Part shown: positions 32,872 through 44,373 of the stretch, piece after piece | How positions within the stretch are numbered: the stretch's first letter is position 1 | Layout of the letters: every line of letters begins with the position of its first letter | Assembly (NCBI GenBank): GCA_022578965.1 | Contig: MU400568.1 | Span: forward strand, 1-64,000 | DNA: 64,000 bases | Reading direction: 5' to 3' | Origin: Xylaria sp. FL1777 | Lineage: Eukaryota; Ascomycota; Sordariomycetes; Xylariales; Xylariaceae | Made by a program: the position numbers and the translations under genes | The notes under the pieces: model-generated | What the model saw: the letters and a program-made list of their open reading frames with translations, nothing else | The model's database searches: none | What the model was told of the DNA's origin: nothing

Positions 32872-34085
32872 ATGAACCGTATCTGTCGATCGACCGACGG
32901 GGATCTAGAGGTCGTTATCAATATAACCAAGTATAGGAGGAATTCCAGGCGCCAGCTCGTGCACTTCTCTCGAGACTTCCGAACAGGAAGGTGGAATCCC
33001 GGCCAAGTAATATCCAAATACCCCGAATCTGGTGGTTCGATAATCCAAAACTTGTCGCCACGTTTGCCCCTAACAGACGGAGATTTGGAGGTCCTCGTTA
33101 TTGAAAATTGCGGTGCTCTGAAGCATTACACAGGTTGTAATGTTTCCGGCTCCATCGTCTGGATATCCTCAGGAACAGTCCATGATCCTACCGAGTTTAA
33201 CCCGCCTGTTTCTGGTATGTTAGCTCTCCGCTTCCCGTGATTAGGGCATAGTAGGGTCAATTTTGTTCCATTGCTTCCAACTCAGCCACAAAGTTTCATT
33301 CATATGCCTAACCTCCTATCTATTTTGCTGATATCGCTAATAATTTTGGGAGCCTAGTTCTCACTGCAGCTTCTCTAATTCAGACTCGGATACCCGTGCC
33401 CAAAGCTATTGGTTCGAATGGAACCACTCTCGAGACCGTAGTTCTCTTAAGCAGCGGGGAATTGCAACACTATCGCTGCCCTCAATTTGGAATGAAAGAA
33501 GGGTCGTACCAACCTATATCCCAATGGGAAAGACATCAGAAAATTCACACCCAAGCTACAGCACCACCCACCCTCTATCAGTTTTCTGAAGACTCATTGT
33601 GGGCACTCATTCCCGTTGAAGGAGCCATCCAGCAATTTGTCTTCGTTGAAAATAAATAGGATTATATTACCACGATTGACTATCCCAGTGGCCCCAGCTG
33701 CTTTTACATAGACCTCAGCCCTACCAACAGCCATCAATATCACGCTATTGTTCACACACCCGGCCAGATTATCGATGTTCTTTTCCCAGGTGGTGATAGA
33801 ATGGGTTTCGAGACAGTGTACCTCCCGGAAGCCATCTCCCAAGTTTTCAAGACGGGAATCCGCAAAATTAAGCCCGATATAAATACTGTTTCCACTGTTT
33901 CCAACCTGGAGTCCATAGGTTCTGAAATCGCCCCCCCTTGCATTGTTGATGCTATGGTTTTCCACCCCTGTGCCACCGGTATTCGCGATACATGGATGAT
34001 ACTACACTGGACTCTCATCCGACAATCTCGCAACTGGGCCGTTTCCGGCGTTATACTACCACATGTTGAGGGTATGCCACTTTGA
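32872..34085 (+). pseudogene. Blade-repeat (beta-propeller-like) protein gene with an in-frame stop
   Basis: The start CACCATGAAC is in a strong context. Exon 1 (32872-33214) and exon 2 (from 33370) are joined by a 155-nt intron (GTATGT...CTGCAG), giving VSASLIQTRIPVPK. The product is built of repeated strands of the kind DGDLEVVI...RQLVHF, DGDLEVLVIE...ALKHY and TTLETVVLL...GELQHYRC, one per presumed blade, typical of lectin-like propellers. At 33657-33659 a TAG interrupts the frame, yet the same frame continues open (DYITTIDYPSGPSCFYIDL and on) to 34085, where a possible donor GTATGC stands. The TAG could be a mutated CAG. Without the stop the protein would exceed 330 residues. No downstream exon could be placed. 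Function is unknown. Confidence 0.5.
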
Positions 34086-35465
34086 GTAGCTAGCTTTTTA
34101 CTAGATCGGACATGGACGCTATCAGATACATTCTTTAGAATTCTTTTCAAGGTCAGTTGGCTACTAGAGAAGATCAACCTGACTCCCTCAACACCTGCAA
34201 TCAGAGGCTGAACTTTCATTCTTTCAAGTTATCACTACAAAGAGGCATCAGGTGTGAAGCACGGTTTTTTTTTTTTTCTTTGGCTTGAAACTCAGCATTC
34301 TTTCTGTTTCCTCCAAGATTAGACATTTATCACCAGGTAAAAAGGGTTGCTAAGAAATCGCAATGCTAGTTTTCAATGATGCGTGAATAAACAAATATCC
34401 ATTACCTACCATTCCAAAAATGAACCCAGCTCGGGTTGTTTTTTAGAACATGTAGTTTGTAGGGATTAATGGCTTCGTAAGGAAGGTACATGGCTAGTCA
34501 AAGCTACCTTAGTACCCAGGTAAGTACCTACTTAGGTATAACCAGACAACAGCCTCCCAGTATCTAGTTTATAATGGCTTTGAATAAAATATAAACCGAA
34601 AACCAGTTAATTTACTCTAACCCAATGAGACCAAAATCTACAACTATGTCCAAGGTAGCTTTGCGCATCATAGTATAATGCTGCCAGAAATTTGTGAAAA
34701 AGATGTGTTTAAATTGCACCCAGAGGTGATTCACTCTCCTACAGCTGTCACTAGGGAGCTCTAATACGCATAATATATTGGTAATATCATGCTGGCCTTA
34801 GCTTGTCTTGTACTGTACTCCTTTTTGCCATTCTTACTAGGTTCTTATTCAAGTAGATGTACATGTAGGTTAATTTGTCCTCAGCATTTCCTTGGCAAAA
34901 CCCACGTTCAAACATCGCGAAGTTTGCTGTCGCCCTGCTGATACGCGGGTCCCAAGGGTGCGCAGCGCACTATTGACCTTGAATTCCTCTTCTTCAATTT
35001 GAGTCACAGGGTATTTAATGCTAGAAGCTACAGCTACATTCAATAATTCCGCCAACAGCTACTCACTTCTCCCTCTTATTCCATCCCACATTCTCTAGGA
35101 GAGCAAAACTTCCCGAGTGGTCTTTGCTTCTCCCAACACTTCTTCTATCATATAACATACCCACACTGCTTCGTCCTCTTGGATTTCCAGGCGAATCACA
35201 CTTGGTCCATCTTCGCCTCACCTCTTTGCCTTGCCTACTCAATGTCATTGGCCACATAGTTCTCTCAATATCTCCCTCCATACCTTTCCATCTCTACCTA
35301 GAACATTTGCCACGACATCTTTTAGGTCTCTGAAACCCAATCCGTCCTTCAAACCTCTTCATCGCTCTCTCGTGTGCTCTCTTCTTTCCTATGGGCTAAT
35401 GTGGTAGGCTTGAATTATTCTACAACCTCACCATCTACCCTAGCCATATTTCTGGCCTATTCAAC
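34086..35465. other. Intergenic, upstream of the large disordered protein
   Basis: The 1.4 kb contain a T/C run at 34266-34281, a TAGGTA/TACCTA cluster at 34508-34545 and, next to the start codon (about 35060-35460), a pyrimidine-rich stretch typical of fungal core promoters and 5' UTRs. No other gene is seen. Confidence 0.45.
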
Positions 35466-38063
35466 ATGTCTCTCAACAGAAATGAAGACAACAGCCGTGT
35501 CTCTGACGAAGCTCCGGGCTGTCAAGGTAAATACAGCAGCCCCACGAAGACGCTGAAGCAAACACAGATACCTAACATTCCTATTTCTAAAGATATCACC
35601 GGCAACTTAGGTCAGGATAATCCTTGGACCCCTGCCAACTATTTCGATCAGAGCCTCGAGGCTGTTTCATCACAAGGTATGCTATCTTCACACTACTTCT
35701 TCTTATCGAGGGACTCGATAAACTCAACTAGAAATCTCAAAATTTTCGCTCTTCTGACGATAGCTTTCCCAGCAACAGATGGTTTCCATATCGGGCAACC
35801 CCAGACACATAGATTCCGGCCTCTCGTCCCAAACCAGTTCAGGGCGCAAGAAGCTTCGCAGCGCACTCACGATCTGCAAGCTTCACTTCATCCCGGAAAT
35901 TTTCAGTCCCGTTACGCCCAGATGGAATATGCGAACAACGCGCCTAGGATTCCTCGGTCTAGCGGGGGCCAAAACAACTGGATGACTTCCCACATCTCGC
36001 AGAATATCCCTTCCTCGTCTATTCTAGGCCGGAGCAGCAGCCAGATCTACGGCGATGCCCGCGATTACTTGTCAGCGGAACAACAGCAAAGCTTGACATC
36101 TACACGTGATCCGCAGCTCAACCTTGTCGCACCACCCGAAATAAATCCATTTCTCCGGTCTCCAAACTCCAGCCATCGTCCATTTGATTACGATGCTATG
36201 AATATCAGGAGTGCCAGCCAGGTCACATGGCCACCCAAAGCGCACTTCTCGCCTAACGTACGTTCAGGTTATGGTACAGATCCGACCATTTCTGAAGCTG
36301 GCCAAAATCCGCGAGTTTATGAGATTGAGAGTATAGCTCCAGCAGGAAGCCTCGCTCTTAATGGTCTGGAGGAAACTCCGAAGCCATCAAAGACTCGATT
36401 TCCAATGTTTAACCATCTTAATCGGGCAGAAATTTGCCCTGATTATTCGGGAACCCCTACCGGAAACCCCTTTGGAGGCACTCTAGGAGATTCTACTGGT
36501 CAAAATCGTTTACACCCGTTCATGAACGGACCAAGGGAAGCCAGAGCAATCAATGATTTCCCTCTCCCCGCCAATCCCTATATGGCACATGATGATGAGA
36601 ATGCAGTTGAGGTACCCACCGTAGAACCGCCCCGGGGTCCTATTGCCATTATTATGAATGATAACTACAACATCTACAACAGATCCCTGCTAGCTCGAGT
36701 GGCAGAAGAGTGTGAGAAAGGCATGTACAACAACACGCCTAGCGCAATCGCCACGTATCATCAGCTGGGGATGGCAGATGATCTCTATTACGGCGGGATC
36801 TGGAAGGGAAGGTTCATGGTGAACCAGAGCAGCATTATCGAATTCCACAATCCCGCCCAGTCACGCCCTAAAGTTGCAGACAACCAGCGCAAAGATCGTC
36901 GACAAATCTTCATTTGGACGCAAGACAGCATGGGCAAAAGAGGTTGGTGCAAGGTTGTCGGGCGGAACAAGCTGGTCCCCGCGGTGGGAATGAAAGAGCC
37001 GCCCGCCGAGTTCAGCGGCGTATTAGATCTCTGGAGATACTTCTTCAACCGTGTCCCCTGCGAACCGGATGTCGAGAAATACGCCGAGCTCGTTGCTCTC
37101 CAGCACGTCGACTGTTCTCCCGATGCGGCCAATGCCAACATGACTATCCTGGGCATGGTCCCGGGCGCCAACAAGGCTACTGCTGCCTTGCGCATTGCCA
37201 CAAAAGCCGAGGCTCTGGCGCCAGAGTCCTTGTTGATTCCCAATTTCATCCCCGCTGTTGAGGAAAGCAGCTCTGATCCGAGTGTTGCAAACACGCCGGC
37301 CGCTGAGCTTGCCCCTGTTGATCCCGACATCGCCGTAGCTGCCCCGACCACGGCCAACGCGACGTTTCCCCCTATTGATTCTAATATGGCCTCACGTAAT
37401 GCAAGCTCCTATCCCACATACCTTAGTACAATCCCCGAGGAGGGTGTGGCATCGGATGTAGCAAATATGTTCACTGATGCACCTCCCCAAGTCAACAACG
37501 CTATGATCTCAAACGGCGGGGACTCTCACTTCTCTTACCCTGACCCTGACCCCGACTCTGATTTTGGCACAACTACGAGTGTCCCGGCCATGCCTGCCAC
37601 TCTACCTCCCCCTATCGACAACAGTATGGATTTAGATCTCATAGATCCATCACTAGATTCCTACAATCCTTTCTTCGGATTCGACGCTACTTCAGATACC
37701 CCAGTCAGCCCACTCAAACTCTGCGCCCCCTTTCATGCTGGTGTTGCCCCTGAGGCCGAAGAATTCTCCAGTTTCAGGGACTTCATGGACTTTGAAGAGG
37801 CTACTCGCGACGCGACTACCTCTGAGTTCCAATTTGAGACAGATTGGTTTGGCGAGAATCCTTTCGATCCTGAAGGCATTTTAGGTACCGGGAACTCGAT
37901 GGATGGTGACTATTCGCTTGACAACACCATTTTTCACAACAACCTGTTCGCTACCAATAACTTGTCTGGTAGCAACAATCTTCTCGCTGGCACCAATGGA
38001 GAGGGAGAGGGGGGTTTGGATGAGGGTCAGGAAGGCGATGATACTCTGATGAACTTGGGATAG
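35466..38063 (+). CDS. Large, mostly disordered protein with one conserved-looking central domain
   Basis: The whole region reads as one 865-codon frame. Bases 35677-35772 look like an intron: GTATGC donor, TTTCCCAG acceptor, length 96 nt (a multiple of three), and a hydrophobic translation unlike its surroundings. Splicing gives 833 residues and retention adds 32. The N-terminal half is Asn/Ser/Pro-rich. A compact-looking domain, about residues 390-530, includes AIIMNDNYNIYNRSLLARVA, MADDLYYGGIWKGRFMVN and FIWTQDSMGKRGWCKVVGR. The C-terminal 270 residues are acidic, Asn/Asp/Pro-rich and low in complexity, as in activation domains. No zinc cluster, bZIP or signal peptide is seen. I do not recognise the family; a nuclear regulatory role is a guess from composition. 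Confidence 0.7.
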   Translation: MSLNRNEDNSRVSDEAPGCQGKYSSPTKTLKQTQIPNIPISKDITGNLGQDNPWTPANYFDQSLEAVSSQGMLSSHYFFLSRDSINSTRNLKIFALLTIAFPATDGFHIGQPQTHRFRPLVPNQFRAQEASQRTHDLQASLHPGNFQSRYAQMEYANNAPRIPRSSGGQNNWMTSHISQNIPSSSILGRSSSQIYGDARDYLSAEQQQSLTSTRDPQLNLVAPPEINPFLRSPNSSHRPFDYDAMNIRSASQVTWPPKAHFSPNVRSGYGTDPTISEAGQNPRVYEIESIAPAGSLALNGLEETPKPSKTRFPMFNHLNRAEICPDYSGTPTGNPFGGTLGDSTGQNRLHPFMNGPREARAINDFPLPANPYMAHDDENAVEVPTVEPPRGPIAIIMNDNYNIYNRSLLARVAEECEKGMYNNTPSAIATYHQLGMADDLYYGGIWKGRFMVNQSSIIEFHNPAQSRPKVADNQRKDRRQIFIWTQDSMGKRGWCKVVGRNKLVPAVGMKEPPAEFSGVLDLWRYFFNRVPCEPDVEKYAELVALQHVDCSPDAANANMTILGMVPGANKATAALRIATKAEALAPESLLIPNFIPAVEESSSDPSVANTPAAELAPVDPDIAVAAPTTANATFPPIDSNMASRNASSYPTYLSTIPEEGVASDVANMFTDAPPQVNNAMISNGGDSHFSYPDPDPDSDFGTTTSVPAMPATLPPPIDNSMDLDLIDPSLDSYNPFFGFDATSDTPVSPLKLCAPFHAGVAPEAEEFSSFRDFMDFEEATRDATTSEFQFETDWFGENPFDPEGILGTGNSMDGDYSLDNTIFHNNLFATNNLSGSNNLLAGTNGEGEGGLDEGQEGDDTLMNLG

Positions 38064-40447
38064 ATCCATGGCGACCCAATTGTCTGCCCTAAAGGTAAGT
38101 AAAGGGACCACCCCCACCCCTCTTTTGCTTTCAGTTTCGCGCAGGTTCTCATCTGGCTAACGAGTACGCCAGAACAGGTCTCTTTGCTTAAGAGTTTGAA
38201 TTAGCACGCGACGCCCTCCAGATTTCCCGACTCGTCCACACAGAAAATAGTCTCCAACTTCTCATCTCTCTTGCTTCTCTTAGAGTTCTATGACCTAGGC
38301 TAGCAACGAATGGTCAGTTCGTTCATTCTGCTCGAAGCAGATGATAGCCTAGCACCTTCGAGATAAAGCCGCGGACACCGTGATTCAGGATTTCAAGGCT
38401 TCAATCCCGTTCCTTTTTTTTCACGTTTCGATTCGTGCAAAAATACCATTACGCCTTCTGAGGTCCATTCTTCTTTATATCACGACCGGTAGACGGTATT
38501 TGGCGTTTTCTCGCCTGGCGTTCTCACGTAACTGGGCGCCAGACAAAAGTTTGATCGATAATTTGGCTTTTTCTGCCGCCGACACACACTGTTTTCATCT
38601 TTCTCACCGCCGCACGAAATCAGTTCTTCCGGCCGCCCTTCTCTATCTGGACCAAGCAGACTCGTCTTCGGGGTTTTCTAAGGGGAAATATGGGGTTGAC
38701 TAATTTCTTTGAAGGATGTGGTGGGTGCTGTGGCTGCATGAAGCAGCAAATAGGCCAAACCAAGACATGATGATATAAGAGAAGGAAAGTTGTCTGGCGG
38801 TGAATCATCACCTGGCTAGATAATAGATAGTTGCAGATGCGTCTTGCCTAGACTCGTTATAGTTGCTCTGAGCTTTAATAGATATTTCCGTTGTTTTACG
38901 ACACTCCCCTTTCTAAGATGACAGATGTTGGCCCCTAACGCCAGTTCGTAGTACATTCTGCGTGTTGCACGCAGATGATAAGTTAGAAACATAAATGAGC
39001 ATAATAAGGGTTCCAGGAATGAATCAAATCTATATCCTTCTAATAACAAGTCGAAGTGTTAGCACCAGAGCCTTCATAGAGCATGCCGAGCTCTAGATAT
39101 GAGACAGGTATCAGTGATAAGATAGTGTCTTATAACATCGGGCTGGCCTTCGATATTGCGAAGTACAGAGGTGTCCCGTTGTACAACTTACTTCTACATA
39201 GTGGCTAATGTAGAATTTTTCTTTAATACGTCATTTGACTTCCTGGTTTCCGGCTAGATATATGGTTTCGACACGCCACAACACGGCTGATGCTGCCTTC
39301 ACACCAACAGGCCTATTCATCGAAAAGAAGGAGAAAGGAGCGTAACACCACATTACACACTGCGAATACTATAGTGTATCATCCTATTTTGATACTGCCT
39401 TAGGTTATAAATGCTGGGCAAAATGCAGAAAAACCCCCCTTATGATGAAGGTTTTCTATCAGTCTACTATAAAAGCAGCTCTCTTTCATACGTCAACTAG
39501 ATTGAACTTATTCCATGCTACAACTCTCAACTGGCATATTGTAGAACGATATATCATTAAATTTTCAATTATTAGCTGAGTCCTTGTCATAGTGTACATC
39601 GCCAATTAAACTGGAAATAAAATGATGTAGTCGGTATAGTACGTTCCAAAAGTCGTCATCCTATACCCAGACACGAGGTAAAGCACAAGTTGAATGATAA
39701 TGAAAATAACAAAACATACAACAATGACCGCAGCCGACTCCTCTGCAGAATGATCGCACAGACATGCAGTATACAGTATAAAAGAGGCATACGTGGACGA
39801 GCACATACTGTATCGCATGTCGTGTTCTCCAAGTCAGACAGACAGACAGACCTCTCTGCTCGGCTCGGCCGTAAAAACGCGGTCGCTGCACGCCAGCAGC
39901 AGCCTTGACCAGACAAGATCAATAGTTTCGGCCGTCATGCAAGACAACAACACATGTGCGTGCGTCTCGGCAAATCTCAACAATTGAGGTGCTGCGATGT
40001 GGATTGCGAGTGGTATAAATACATACCTCATTGTGCTGTGCCGTCTACTATTCCCGGCCGTGTTAGCGGAGTCGTGGGAAGACGTCAGCACATAGGAGCC
40101 AGGGTATACCAACAGGCAGGCAGGGTGGTTTCTTTTTTGAAGACAATCGTCCGATCGTTCAATCCATCTGCATATACTTTTCATTCAATTTCCTTCCCCT
40201 CTCTCCTGTACTACTAGCAACTTCATTCAAAGTTGACCCCGCGAATGACTAACTACTAGTAATTCCCCAAGGTTAAGTGCTTACTTAGTCTTACCTGAGC
40301 TATCTAGATACTACCTAGCCAAAGGCAGACCCAGCTGGCTGGGTTTGGAGAAACACCGCCGCCGCCGCCGCCACACAACAGACGTATTCCTAGTCTTGCA
40401 ATTACCTATTACTCTACTTCTCCTCCTAACATAGCAGTATCGTTACA
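38064..40447. other. Intergenic, 2.4 kb
   Basis: The region holds short low-complexity tracts: CAGACAGACAGACAGA near 39835 and (CCG)n at 40359-40372. A TAGGTA/TACCTA-like cluster at 40270-40320 precedes the paraoxonase-like gene. Open stretches on both strands (for example 38380-38703 and 39834-40184) have no recognisable motifs and are treated as chance. Confidence 0.45.
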
Positions 40448-42118
40448 ATGGTGTTTAAAGCCGCACTCGTATGCCACTTCTTCAATTCATTGCCCGTCCC
40501 CCCCTTGCCCCCAATCTTTTACTACTTATCCATCGCGCGTGCAAGAGGGAGCGGTCACTAATTGAGAAATATCCTTATATCATAATACAGGGTGTTGTTG
40601 CGTTGGCGTTATTGTCGCCCTATATCTACGAGCGCGGGCAGACCTCGGGCCTGTTCTGGAAGAATGCGCCCCATCGGCTGGTCAAGGTCAACACGTTCGC
40701 GTCCCACGAGGTCCGGTTCTCCGACCGCATCCGCAGCTGCGAGGATGTGCTGATCGTCGAGTCTGAGGGTCTCGCTATCCTCGGCTGCGACCCCGGTCGC
40801 GAGAGGTGGAATACCGTCATGGTGGGTTGTTTCTCTCCCTCCCTCTCTCTCTCTTGTGTTTATACATGCATGTATGCACGCAAGACAATATTATTATTAT
40901 TATTGTTGAGCCATGTGTAGCCGTTGGTCCGGTGTGTGACGAGCTATTTATGGTATTGTGTTTCGGCTACGCGCATGTCTCCGACATCATGTGTTCTTTG
41001 TGTTGCCGTCTCGCTAACAAGCAATTCCCAGGGTATATTCCTTCCGGAGCCCGTGGAAAACGGCAGACTGTACGTCTTCGACTACAAGAATACCAACACG
41101 TCCGACAATGAAGCTCTCAAGCAGCTCGAGTTCGTCAATTTCGAACTCGAGTCTGACTTCCATACCTTGGGCATGGCTTACAGCGAGCCTACTTCAACCC
41201 TGCTTGTCGTCAGCCATCGCCATGACTACCCGGCTATTGAGATGTTCAAGCTAGATCTGAAAGCGTTCACAGCGACGCATCTGCGCTCTATCCAGCACCC
41301 TCTGATCCCAACACCCAACTCTATCGTGCTGATCAATGATCACGAGTTCTACGTCACCAACGACCACCGCTTTCCTATCAAGGACCATCCTATCCTGGCG
41401 CAGGTGGAGACCAATCTCGGGTTTCCCGGCGGAAGCGTCGTGCATGTCGACCTTTCGCCCACGCTCAAAGACCCAAAGGCCCTAGTGCAGGCCAGCGTCA
41501 TCGCGCACGTTTCCTTCGCAAACGGCATCGAGCTGCTGAACGAAACCACAGCGGCCGTCGCATCGTCGGCCAAGGCGACCGTGTACCTTTTCTCCATCAG
41601 CCGGCCAGGGAAGAACAACACGACGTCATCAGGCGTGCCAAGATTCACGCCGACGTCACAGTTCAGGGTGCCCTTCGCCCCAGACAACCTGTCGGTATCC
41701 AAGGACGGCGCGCTCCTAGTAGCCGGCCATCCGCACGTCCCGAGCCTGGGCAAGTTCGCCAAGACGCGGCACATCTGCAACGCGCCGGCGGAGCTCGCCA
41801 AGGCCGACGCGGACACGCAGGAGACGTGCAGGACGCTCCTGGCGCCGTCGTGGGCGGCGCGGTGGACGGAAGACAGCGGGCTCGAGGATCTGTACGTCGA
41901 CGTCGAATACCCGAGCAGCACGACGGCCGTGCGGGATTCTTCCAGGAAGACGGGCATCATCACCGGCTTGTACGCCAGGGGCATTCTCGTCTGGAGAGAG
42001 CCGTCATTTAATCCTCACACGTGCGTCCGTCCACAACATATGGAGACAAGTCTGTCCCTACGATATACGTAGCTAATTGGAATGCGTGTTTTTTTCGCGC
42101 TGCAGATCTAACCACTGA
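40448..42118 (+). CDS. Paraoxonase/arylesterase-like six-bladed propeller protein
   Basis: Exons 40448-40468, 40591-40821, 41032-42020 and 42106-42118 give 417 residues. Introns are 122, 210 and 85 nt, each with a plausible branch (CACTAAT, GCTAAC, GCTAAT). The first exon encodes only seven residues. Together with exon 2 it forms an uncleaved-signal-like hydrophobic start (MVFKAALGVVALALLSPYIY), as in animal paraoxonases. Family marks are HRLVKVNTF, FHTLGMAYSE, LLVVSHRHDYPAIEMFKLDL, PTPNSIVLINDHEFYVTNDH, HVSFANGIEL and FAPDNLSVSKDG. The N-D and N-G positions coordinate calcium in the family. It is probably a secretory-pathway or membrane-anchored calcium-dependent hydrolase of lactones or esters; the substrate is unknown. 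The last tiny exon is the weakest part of the model. Confidence 0.85.
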
Positions 42119-42789
42119 CAAGTATATTGATTACTTGGGTGTTGAAAGTGTCGATTGGGTTGTTCTTGTGTAAGTGTGGTACGTATCACTCCACATACAT
42201 TAATCGCTTATATAAAATAGGTGCGTAACCCCGATGGGTTCTTTCTCCCTGGCTCGGTTTCATCCCTATCTATTCATTCCGAGACGAAGTGGTAGATCTC
42301 ATGACAGCTACAACGCAACGAACCTGACGGACACTCGAGTTTCAATATAACATGATGTGGAGTGCATGGTAGACACAGGGCGAGTCTTGGAGGCAAACAA
42401 AGCTAGAATCAAGAATCCGTTTCCAGGTCGGCGCCTGACGCTCCGCCGTCTGTGTGTACGCGTGCGTGGAGGATCCTCACATTGTTCACATCGCAGCGAC
42501 GACGCTTCGTCTAATCATGACGATGGTGATGGTGATGATGATGATGATGATGATATGTGCATGTTGATGGGGCGTATCCCCGACGAGAAAAAGCAAGTAT
42601 ATACATGAATGAATAAAGGTCAGATGTCCCCAGCCAGATAAAACCAAAGCCTCGTCGCTACATCCCAGGTGACAAACCAGCCTCCCCGCCTCCTATCCGC
42701 GGTGCTTTGCTTCGCTTCGTCGGTGCGTCAGATATCGAATGCGCTCGAGGACGCTACACGCTCGTTCGCTCGTTTCGCGGGGAAGGGAT
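42119..42789. other. Convergent intergenic region with a (GAT)n tract
   Basis: This is the space between the 3' ends of the paraoxonase-like gene and the chitinase. A GAT/GGT microsatellite lies at 42519-42555. No gene is seen. Confidence 0.5.
42519..42555 (+). repeat. (GAT)n microsatellite
   Basis: The tract is GATGGTGATGGTGATGATG followed by further perfect GAT units. It is non-coding. Confidence 0.8.
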
Positions 42790-44373
42790 CTACTCGCACT
42801 GGGACCACCAGGCGCCGGTGCTCACGCACGTGTAAGGCGACTGGCAGACCGTCGGGCCCGTGTAGCCAATGCCTCCACACCTGTTGACTCGTCAGCGAAA
42901 AACATGCTCTGTATAAAGGGTTTATTCCGCACTGGGGCTCGATCAACCATGTCCCCGTCACAATCACGCTATAACCAGTTCTAAGGGGGGGGGAAGGAAG
43001 AAAGGGGAGGTCCTACTGTCCCCATTGAGGAACCCCTGTCTGCCCCGGCTGAGTGGTTGTTGTCGTCGTGCGTGTGCTAGTGGTCACAGTCGTCGAGGTG
43101 GGGGTTGGTGTCGTCGTACCTCGGGTGGTCGTCGTCGTGGTGCTGCCGTTGCCGCTGCCGCTGCCCAGCGAGGAGCGCACGCTAGACAGGAACCCGCTGT
43201 TCTCGTACAGCTGGCTCATGTCCCAGGCCATGATGCCGCCGAAGCTCGAGTACTTGGACTTAGTGTCCTGGATGATGCTGCCGAGCGTCGTGGCGTCGAC
43301 GTAGCCGCCGCCGGCGCCCGTGTTGGCCGGCACGCCGATGAGGACCTTGACGTTGGGGTTCTTGCTCGTGTTCTTGGCCCAGTCGTCCCAGACGTTGAAG
43401 TTCCACGCGTTGGGGTTCGAGAAGTTGATGACGCCGCAGAAGTTGTTATAGAACTGGATGTTGATCCAATCGAACGAGATGGTGTCGTCGAGCAGCGAGT
43501 TCAGAGCCGCGTCCGGGTACACACACTGAGGAGCAGCCGAGAGGTAGTACGTCTTGCTCGTGTCGGCGTCCATGAGCGAGCGCAGAGTAGAGGCGAATGG
43601 CACGAAATTCTGCACAGTGGATTCGAGATCGAAATCGAAACCGTCGACGACGGCAGAGCCGAAGGGCCGGTTAGCGGTGCTCGTTGGCGAGCCGAACAGA
43701 CCCCAGACAGTGTTGGCTGCGGCGACAGCAGATGCCTCGTCGGTGAAGCCTCCTTCAGAGTATGTGGCACCGCCAATCGACAACAGAATCGTCTTGCCCT
43801 GGGCCTGGCAGTACTTGATATCCTCCCTATGACATTTCAGGTTAATCAAAGCCCAGAAATGGCTCTCGGAACTCCTTCAACAAGGACATACTCAATCTCG
43901 GGGCAGCTTAGGAGACCCGTGCCGGAAATGGCAGTGCATTTATCACTAGCGCTGGCGAAGTTCACGCTCAGGTTCTTGATGCCTATCAAGAATGAGACGT
44001 TGATGATCTAAACAGTCTTGTTAGGACATTCTTTTTGCCGGTTGCAGACAGCGACTATCTCACGTTGATTCCATTGTCTATTGATTACCAAGTTAGCAAC
44101 TCTTCACATGGGCATGATGACATGTGGCAAGCTTCATACCATCGCAGTATTCTTGAAGTCTGCCCTGGGTCGTTGCACCGCCGGCTGAGTTCTGGCCTAT
44201 AGTGATCATGTCAGTTCACTTGCACAATACATGCCGTAGTATGCTGAGTCATCTTTCTTACCCCAGTACACGACGATGTTGTTTGTCGCCGAGGCTGTAA
44301 ATGTTGCGACAGCGGATGAGGCAAGGGTTAGGATGCTGGCGATCGAAGCCAGACTTCGTAGGGAGGGAACCAT
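42790..44373 (-). CDS. Secreted GH18 class III chitinase with C-terminal CBM1
   Basis: The enzyme is an endochitinase of glycoside hydrolase family 18. Six exons (44373-44262, 44196-44140, 44077-44064, 44007-43892, 43826-43017, 42880-42790) give 399 residues. Exon 3 is only 14 nt. A signal peptide opens the protein (residues 1-23, ending SSAVA). The barrel starts [14 protein letters not shown] and contains the substrate strand [13 protein letters not shown] and the catalytic DGFDFDLES, with the acid/base Glu present. The barrel ends near [14 protein letters not shown] Thr/Ser-rich linker leads to [15 protein letters not shown] and then [16 protein letters not shown], a complete fungal carbohydrate-binding module 1. 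The CBM1 lies almost wholly in the last exon. Reading through that intron meets TAG at once, which would give a chitinase without binding module. Confidence 0.95.

Noticed and set aside
39834..40184. Overlapping short frames in the 38-40.4 kb space
   Set aside because: None has a recognisable motif or good splice partner; the region holds CAGA and CCG simple repeats.
43025..44011. A 328-codon plus-strand open frame antisense to the chitinase
   Set aside because: It is a shadow of the GC-rich chitinase codons, low in complexity (Val/Arg/Gly repeats), with no domain.
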